From: Cupriavidus laharis
GTDB lineage: Bacteria; Pseudomonadota; Gammaproteobacteria; Burkholderiales; Burkholderiaceae
Direction: 5' to 3'
Length of the DNA: 64,000 nucleotides
Assembly: GCF_914271435.1 (NCBI RefSeq)
Contig: NZ_CAJZAI010000009.1
Span: 173,504-237,503 of the forward strand
Below are positions 59,057 through 64,000 of the stretch, one piece after another. The translations under genes were made by a program, and so were the position numbers. The notes beneath the pieces are model-generated. The model had not been told where the DNA came from, searched no databases, and saw only the letters and a list, made by a program, of their open reading frames with translations. How positions within the stretch are numbered: the stretch's first letter is position 1; every line of letters begins with the position of its first letter.

Positions 59057-59499
59057 TCAACGCGACGGAGTACGTGCTCAGCGAGAACCCGTTCGTCGTC
59101 CGGCGGCGCGTGCGCTGGGGCGACTGCGATCCCGCCGGGGTGGTTTACACCGGCCGGTTCACCGACTACCTGCTGGGAGCGGTAGGGCTCTACACCGCGC
59201 ACATGGCCGGCGGCGGCAGGTTCGGCGAGGCGCATGGTGTCGGCACACCCTGCAAGGCGATGCGCTTCGAGTTCATCGGCACGCTATGGCCCGATGACGT
59301 GATCGACATCACCTGCACCGTGGAAGCCATCCGCACGCGCTCGTTCGATATCCACTGCATGGCACGGCGGCCCGACGGCGCGCCGGTGTTCGACGCGATG
59401 TTCTCGCCGATCTGCGTGCACCTGGATCGCCGTGAAAGCACGCCGATCCCCGATTCACTGCGCGACGTGCTGAAGCGTTTTCTCGCGCCCGCTCTATAG
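59053..59499 (+). CDS. 4-hydroxybenzoyl-CoA thioesterase family protein
   Basis: A 148-residue hot-dog thioesterase. RWGDCDPAGVVYTGRFTDY (residues 21-39) is the 4HBT signature with its catalytic Asp. It overlaps the monooxygenase stop (ATGA) and so is translationally coupled. It would release the hydroxylated aryl acid from CoA. Confidence 0.9.
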   Translation: MINATEYVLSENPFVVRRRVRWGDCDPAGVVYTGRFTDYLLGAVGLYTAHMAGGGRFGEAHGVGTPCKAMRFEFIGTLWPDDVIDITCTVEAIRTRSFDIHCMARRPDGAPVFDAMFSPICVHLDRRESTPIPDSLRDVLKRFLAPAL

Positions 59500-59527
59500 C
59501 CCCTGAACGTTCCCGGAATTTTCAAAG

Positions 59528-60283
59528 ATGAAGTATCGAATCGGACAGATCGTGCCGAGCTCCAACATCACGATGGAGCGCGAGGTTCCCGCTATCTTCG
59601 CCGCACGCATGCAGGCGTTGCCCGAGCGGTTCAGCTTCCACGCCAGCCGCGTGCGCATGCACCGCGTGGTGGCCGAGGAGCTGGAAAAGATGAACCGTGA
59701 CATGGGCCGCTGCGCGCTGGAGCTGGCCGACGCACGTGTCGATGTCATGAGCACGGCATGCCTGGTCGCCACCATGTGCATGGGCATGGGCTACCACCGC
59801 CAGGTGATCGACGAGCTCGGCAGCGCGATTGCCGATGCGCCGTACCAGCCGCAGATCATGACCTCGGCCGGTGCGCTTGTCGACGAGCTGAAGGACTTCG
59901 GTGCCCGCCGCATCTCGCTGATGGCGCCGTACAGCGACGCGCTGACGAAGACCGTGGTCGAGTACATCGAACACGAAGGGATCGAGGTGAAGGACGTGAT
60001 CAACTTCTCGATCCTTGACAACCTGGAAGTCGGCGAGCGCGATCCGCTGCAATTGCTGGAAGACGTGAAGCGGCTCGACGTCAAAGGCGTCGATACCGTG
60101 GTGCTGTCGGCCTGCGTGCAGATGCCGTCGCTGGCCGCCATCGAGCCCGCGCAGCAGGCACTGGGTATCCCCGTGACCTCCACGGCCGTATGCACGGCGC
60201 GGCAGATGCTGCGCAGGCTCGGCCTTGCCGCTACGGCACCCGGTGCGGGCGCCTACCTCGGCAGCCAGACAGGGCTGCGCTGA
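59528..60283 (+). CDS. Maleate cis-trans isomerase / Asp-Glu racemase superfamily protein
   Basis: A 251-residue cofactor-free isomerase-like protein. The N-terminal PSSNITME (residues 10-17) and a pair of cysteines, Cys78 (STACLVATM) and Cys196 (VVLSACVQMP), match the maleate isomerase/arylmalonate decarboxylase arrangement. With both cysteines present, a maleate-to-fumarate isomerase (or a racemase) is more likely than a decarboxylase. In context it would move a maleate-type ring-cleavage product to the TCA cycle. Confidence 0.85.
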   Translation: MKYRIGQIVPSSNITMEREVPAIFAARMQALPERFSFHASRVRMHRVVAEELEKMNRDMGRCALELADARVDVMSTACLVATMCMGMGYHRQVIDELGSAIADAPYQPQIMTSAGALVDELKDFGARRISLMAPYSDALTKTVVEYIEHEGIEVKDVINFSILDNLEVGERDPLQLLEDVKRLDVKGVDTVVLSACVQMPSLAAIEPAQQALGIPVTSTAVCTARQMLRRLGLAATAPGAGAYLGSQTGLR

Positions 60284-60347
60284 CCGCCGCAGCCGCCATC
60301 CGGCAGCCGCCCACCGAAGGCGGCGCCGCTAATCAGGAGACCATCTC

Positions 60348-61607
60348 ATGCAAACCGCCCCCGACGCGCTGCCGCGCGTGTCCGTCCGCATCTATATCGG
60401 CGTGATCCTCGGCGCCGCCCTCGGCATGCTTGCCGGTTACGCGCCGCTGTTCAACGCCACGGCCGGTGTCTTTGTCCGGCCGCTTGCCGCCGAGTTCGGC
60501 TGGGGGCGGTCGCAGGCATCGCTGTCCTATGCGGCGTCGATGTTCGGCCTGGCGATCGTCAGCCCGATCGTCGGCGCGATGATGGACCGCTTCGGCATCC
60601 GCCGCGTGATTGCGTGCTCGGCCGTCGTATTCGGCCTTGCCACGGCTGCCATGGCGCTGCAGGACGGCAGCATGCTGGCGTGGGTGGCCTTGTCCGTCGT
60701 GGTCGGCATTTCGGGCGCGGCCACGTCGGTGCTGGGCTACCTGGCCGTGTTGCCGCAATGGTTCGACAGGCGCCTCGGGCTCGCACTGGGGATCGCGATG
60801 TGCGGCCTCGGCGCAGGCACGGTGATCCTTCCGATCACCGCGCAGTACCTCGTGACCACGTTTGGCTGGCGTGTGGCCTATGTTGGCCTGGGTGCGGGCT
60901 CGGTGGTGCTGTCGCTGGTGGCGTGTGGACTGCTGCGGGAACGCTTTGCAGGCAGTCGCGGTACCGGGCGAACGGGATCATCCGCTCCGGAAGGCGTGCC
61001 ACTGGCGGAGGCACTGCGCAGCTACCGGCTGTGGGCGATCTGGCTGGTCTTCGTGCTGAGCTCGGCGGCAACACTGTCGCTCGGCCCGCACCTGCCGTCG
61101 CTGTTCGCGGACCGCGGCTTCGACGCGGCGATGGCGGCGCGCAGTGCGTCGATGGTCGGTATCGGGCTGCTGGTGGGGCGATTGCTGACCGGCGTGCTGA
61201 TCGACCGCATCCACGCACCGCTGGTGGCCGGTGTGTTCTTCGTGGGCGGCGCCATCGGCGTGTACCTGCTGCGCGGCTCGCACGACTACGCGACGCTGCT
61301 GGTCGCGACGGCGCTGATCGGCCTGACCATTGGCGCGGAAGGTGACCTGATTTCCTACCTGGTGCGCTCGTATTTCGGCCTCGCGTCGTTCGGCTCGCTG
61401 TTCGGCATTGCGTTCTCGGGCTACGGCCTGGGTGCGGTGATCGGCCCGATCGGGCTTGGCGCATGGTTCGACCGGCACGGCAGCTATGATGTGCCGCTGC
61501 TGGTATTGCCATGCACGTTGCTGGTTGCGGCGGGACTGGTGCTGTCCGTTGGCCGATACCGGACGGGCCACCGGCGCGCGCCGGTGGCGGCTGCCGCATC
61601 GGCGTAG
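60348..61607 (+). CDS. MFS transporter (OFA-like)
   Basis: A 419-residue permease with 12 helices. FGWGRSQASLSYAASMFGLAIVSPIVGAMMDRFGIRRVI resembles the monocarboxylate/oxalate-formate antiporter branch of the MFS. AGGAGA precedes the start. It is the last gene of the operon and probably imports the aromatic or carboxylic substrate. Confidence 0.87.
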   Translation: MQTAPDALPRVSVRIYIGVILGAALGMLAGYAPLFNATAGVFVRPLAAEFGWGRSQASLSYAASMFGLAIVSPIVGAMMDRFGIRRVIACSAVVFGLATAAMALQDGSMLAWVALSVVVGISGAATSVLGYLAVLPQWFDRRLGLALGIAMCGLGAGTVILPITAQYLVTTFGWRVAYVGLGAGSVVLSLVACGLLRERFAGSRGTGRTGSSAPEGVPLAEALRSYRLWAIWLVFVLSSAATLSLGPHLPSLFADRGFDAAMAARSASMVGIGLLVGRLLTGVLIDRIHAPLVAGVFFVGGAIGVYLLRGSHDYATLLVATALIGLTIGAEGDLISYLVRSYFGLASFGSLFGIAFSGYGLGAVIGPIGLGAWFDRHGSYDVPLLVLPCTLLVAAGLVLSVGRYRTGHRRAPVAAAASA

Positions 61608-61665
61608 GGCCCGGCAGGACTTGGCTGGAAGTGGCTGGAAGTGGCAGAACAGGCGAAGCCGGATA

Positions 61666-61686
61666 GAATTGGCACACCACCAATTC
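61666..61686. promoter_or_regulatory. Palindrome upstream of the tetR-like gene
   Basis: GAATTGG-N7-CCAATTC, a perfect 7+7+7 dyad, nested in a wider inverted repeat AGGCGAAGC (61651-61659) / GCTTCGCCT. It lies in the 106-bp gap between the MFS and regulator genes, preceded by a tandem GGCTGGAAGT repeat. It could be an operator or an RNA hairpin. Confidence 0.5.
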
Positions 61687-61713
61687 CAAGCCGGTCCGCT
61701 TCGCCTCCTGATC

Positions 61714-62520
61714 ATGCCTGCCGCACGCAAATCGCCCGCAGCCAAGGCCGCCGCACAGCCATCGACGAGTCCCACGCCGCGCCGGCGCGGACGCCCGCCC
61801 AAGACGGAATCACCGATCGGTGCCGAGCCGATGCTCAGCCGCACGACCATCCTGCAGCATGCGATCGAGCTGACCAGGACCATGCCGCTGGACCAGATTT
61901 CCATGGTGCAGCTCGCCAAGGATTTTGGCGTGGCGCCAGGGCTGATCCACTATTACCTCGGCGGACGCGACCAGCTCGTCACCGGCGTGCTCAATGACTA
62001 CTATCGCCAGCGCACCCTGCGCCTCCAGCCGCTGACGGGTAACTGGCGCGCGGATGTCGAGCGCATCTCGCGGCTCAGCTTCCAGGTCGCGATCGAGAAC
62101 CCCGGGGTCAGCAACTACGTAGCGTCGCATAACCGCTACCGCCTGTTCCAGGACGTGCAGCCCGGCGAAACCGACTACGGCCTGGAGTTCTTCAACCGCA
62201 TGACGTCCGCGATCATGCAGGGCGGTTTCTCGGCGGAGCAGGTCGCGCTCGCGTACCACCTGCTTGCGCAATACCTGGTTTCGGCGAGCATGGCCGAAGC
62301 GTCGCGGCAGTTGCCGGCCTATCACCAGGCCTTCATCCAGAGCAAGCTCGACGCGGTGTCGGCCGAGCAGTATCCCGGCGCTCGCTTCGTCAGCAAGGCG
62401 TTCTCGAAGCTGTCTTCCGATACGGCCTTCGAAGAAGGGCTGCGCATCACGCTCGACGGCATCGAAGCGTGGCCGCGCCACGCAAAGCCCGCCAAAAAGA
62501 AGAGCGCGCGCGCCGCATAG
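61714..62520 (+). CDS. TetR family regulator with AT-hook-like tail
   Basis: A 268-residue TetR-type regulator. The HTH is at about residues 50-95 (LDQISMVQLAKDFGVAPGLIHYYLGGRDQLV). The first 40 residues are basic and disordered and contain RRRGRPPK (23-30), an AT-hook-like element. The C-terminal ligand domain is typical. The start at 61714 is the only in-frame ATG before the HTH with a full tail; no Shine-Dalgarno is evident. It is placed between the operon and the second Bug gene and probably binds the AT-rich palindrome upstream of both. Confidence 0.88.
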   Translation: MPAARKSPAAKAAAQPSTSPTPRRRGRPPKTESPIGAEPMLSRTTILQHAIELTRTMPLDQISMVQLAKDFGVAPGLIHYYLGGRDQLVTGVLNDYYRQRTLRLQPLTGNWRADVERISRLSFQVAIENPGVSNYVASHNRYRLFQDVQPGETDYGLEFFNRMTSAIMQGGFSAEQVALAYHLLAQYLVSASMAEASRQLPAYHQAFIQSKLDAVSAEQYPGARFVSKAFSKLSSDTAFEEGLRITLDGIEAWPRHAKPAKKKSARAA

Positions 62521-62600
62521 GCGTCGGCGGGCTTCTTTCATCATCCACACGTCTCTCCGATTCCCGGCTTGACCGCTAGCCTCGCGCTAGTGGTATCTAC

Positions 62601-62656
62601 TTATTTGATACACAATCAATAAACATACAATGCTTATTTGAGTGTCTATCAAATAA
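62601..62656 (+). promoter_or_regulatory. Two operators upstream of the second Bug gene
   Basis: A perfect palindrome TTATTTGA-N7-TCAAATAA (62634-62656) and an imperfect copy TTATTTGA-N7-TCAATAAA (62601-62623), start to start 33 bp, about three helical turns. A possible promoter is TTGATA (62605-62610) with TACAAT (62626-62631), spacing 15. The perfect site matches that at 53929-53951. Confidence 0.8.
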
Positions 62657-62704
62657 AGCGCCGGCAACCATCGTCTTGCCGGTGCGCCAGACGTCGGAGA
62701 CAAC

Positions 62705-63679
62705 ATGAAGCGCCCCCTTACCGCGATTGCCCCCATTGCCGCGCTCGCCGGCGTGCTCGTTGCGCTGCCAGCGAGCGCGGAGGTGTACCCGGACAAGATG
62801 ATCCGCATTCTCGTCCCTTCCATTGCGGGCAGTGCGCCCGACATCATTGCGCGGCAGATGGCCGAACGCCTGACCAGCACGTGGAAGCAGCAGGTGATCA
62901 TCGAGAACAAGCCGGGCGGCAACGGCATTGTCGCCATGAGCGCGTTGAAGCAGGCACCGGCAGACGGCTATACGCTGGTGCTGTTCCACGCGGCAGCGGC
63001 CGTGACGACTCCGGTGATGTACAAGGAAGCGAAGTTCGACATCCAGCGCGATACCGCCGTAGCCGCCACGGTGGCCTACACGCCGATGATGTTCGTCGCC
63101 GGACCGGCCACCTCCTACAAGAGCCTGTCCGACGTGCTCAGGGACGGCAAGGCCCGCCCCGACGATGTCGTGATCGGCAGCCCCGCACGCGGCTCGGTCC
63201 CGCACCTGACGGCCGAGATGATGGGCCAGTCGCAGAAGACCAAATTTCGCCAGGTCAGCTTCAGCGGCACGACGCAGGCCATCCAGGCCGTCGTGAAGGG
63301 CGATATCCCGGTCTACGTCGATGGCATCGCGCCGCTGGTGCCACTCGTGCGCGGCGGCCGGCTCCGGGCGCTCGCCGTGACATCGGATGCACCGTTGCCC
63401 GGCCTCGAAGGCATTCCGCTCGCCAAAGACATTGCGCCGGGCCTCGTCGCCAAGGGCTGGTTCACGATTTTCGCGCCGAAAGGCACGCCAATGCCCGTGC
63501 TCGACCGCATCAACGCGGCGGTCAACCAGAGCCTGGCCCAGCAGCCGTTCATCGATCGCCTGAAGGACCTGGGCACGTATCCGATGCCGATGTCGCGCGC
63601 GGACGGCGCGCGGTTCATCGACGCGGAGAAAGTCCGCTGGGAAAAGGTCATTGCCGAAGCCGGCGTCAAGCCGGAATGA
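62705..63679 (+). CDS. Bug family solute-binding receptor
   Basis: A 324-residue periplasmic receptor. Signal peptide MKRPLTAIAPIAALAGVLVALPASA (cleavage near 25), then EVYPDKMIRILVPSIAGSAPDIIARQMAERL, a Bug signature. GGAGA precedes the start. No TctA/TctB permease is present. It shares its operator with the catabolic operon, so it is probably part of the same regulon and may bind its substrate. Confidence 0.93.
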   Translation: MKRPLTAIAPIAALAGVLVALPASAEVYPDKMIRILVPSIAGSAPDIIARQMAERLTSTWKQQVIIENKPGGNGIVAMSALKQAPADGYTLVLFHAAAAVTTPVMYKEAKFDIQRDTAVAATVAYTPMMFVAGPATSYKSLSDVLRDGKARPDDVVIGSPARGSVPHLTAEMMGQSQKTKFRQVSFSGTTQAIQAVVKGDIPVYVDGIAPLVPLVRGGRLRALAVTSDAPLPGLEGIPLAKDIAPGLVAKGWFTIFAPKGTPMPVLDRINAAVNQSLAQQPFIDRLKDLGTYPMPMSRADGARFIDAEKVRWEKVIAEAGVKPE

Positions 63680-63727
63680 CGGGCGACGCGCACCCTTGCG
63701 CTGCGCGTCGCTCCATTCCCGCCGCCG

Positions 63728-63793
63728 GCATTTCACGCAAGCCAGACGTACTACAACATCGGTGTCTCGGTCGGCGTGCGGCACAAGTTCTGA
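63728..63793 (+). pseudogene. C-terminal remnant of an outer-membrane porin
   Basis: The frame ending TGA at 63791-63793 encodes AFHASQTYYNIGVSVGVRHKF. It ends in Phe with an alternating aromatic pattern, as in the last beta-strand of Burkholderiales trimeric porins. The rest of the porin is missing: the frame runs back open only to the stop of the Bug gene 48 bp away. It is a 3' stub left by deletion or recombination. Confidence 0.7.
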
Positions 63794-64000
63794 GTGCGCC
63801 GGGAGACCGGCAAGGAGTAGGTGGTGCAAGTCCACTGCGATGAAGGAATAGCGAACCACATCGGCCCCAAGCCGTGCGCAGGCCACCGTGAGGTGGTCGG
63901 CGAAGCGTCGGTAGGGGAACGTATGGGCCAGCCATTGAGCCGCGATAGTTGTGTAATTCCGGGTGCCGACGCGGTTCAGAACGCGGAAGGCAACATGGAG
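63794..64000 (+). mobile_element. Group II intron, 5' end (domain I), cut by window edge
   Basis: It starts GTGCGCC, matching the GTGYG 5' splice consensus. Then GGGAGACCGGCAAGGAGTAG, GGTGGTGCAAGTCCAC and a structured domain I sequence follow, characteristic of bacterial group II introns. The intron reverse transcriptase would lie beyond the window. It abuts the porin stop codon. Confidence 0.8.

Overview
The window is GC-rich, densely coded DNA from a beta-proteobacterium of the Burkholderiaceae, most likely Cupriavidus or a close Ralstonia relative. The evidence is gene order: lolB-ispE-tRNA-Gln-prs-rplY-pth; hprK-ptsN-hpf-rpoN-lptB-lptA-lptC-kdsD; uvrA-MFS-ssb; two M16 proteases-rsmD-coaD-ferredoxin. 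Bug-type solute receptors and CaiB/BaiF CoA-transferases are also typical of the group. The species call is inference; no rRNA is present.

Layout. 1-2.0 kb: haem A/O synthesis (ctaA tail, ctaB) and a SCO1 copper chaperone. 2.0-5.2 kb: heat-shock sigma factor rpoH under a perfect CIRCE element, a pirin and a YbiB-like protein. 5.3-9.4 kb: nitrate-type ABC transporter nasFED with an ANTAR regulator and a two-hexaloop antitermination leader before nasF. 9.6-11 kb: a fumarylpyruvate hydrolase-like/maleylpyruvate isomerase-like pair. 11-17 kb: ftsY, two M16 peptidases, rsmD, coaD, ferredoxin. 17.0-17.25 kb: a 191-bp miniature inverted-repeat element inserted in the fdx/pth terminator with a 12-bp target duplication. 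17.3-23.4 kb: translation and envelope operon. 23.5-27.9 kb: mutM, a dynamin-like GTPase and mutY in a row. 27.9-39.4 kb: LON-domain protein, rapZ, psiF, hprK, ptsN, hpf, rpoN, lptBAC and kdsD (no kdsC), then a Kef-type exchanger. 39.4-49.6 kb: RHH protein, DJ-1 protein, apt, LysE exporter, Na/Pi symporter, adenosine-specific-kinase family protein, uvrA, MFS, ssb.

From 49.7 kb the character changes to accessory catabolism. Unit one is a LysR regulator divergent from a citrate-synthase-like lyase, a CaiB CoA-transferase and a Bug receptor. Unit two (54.0-61.6 kb) is a tightly packed operon: alpha/beta hydrolase, aryl-acid adenylating ligase, VOC dioxygenase-like protein, FAD monooxygenase, 4HBT thioesterase, maleate-isomerase-like racemase and MFS transporter. 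A TetR regulator with an AT-hook-like tail and a second Bug receptor follow. A perfect palindrome, TTATTTGA-N7-TCAAATAA, overlaps the promoter of the operon and recurs upstream of the second Bug gene, so the TetR protein probably controls both. The enzyme set suggests an aromatic acid is activated as a CoA thioester, hydroxylated, released, ring-cleaved and funnelled to fumarate. I cannot match it to a characterised complete cluster.

The window ends with the last codons of a porin lying exactly against the 5' end of a group II intron, a sign of past rearrangement.
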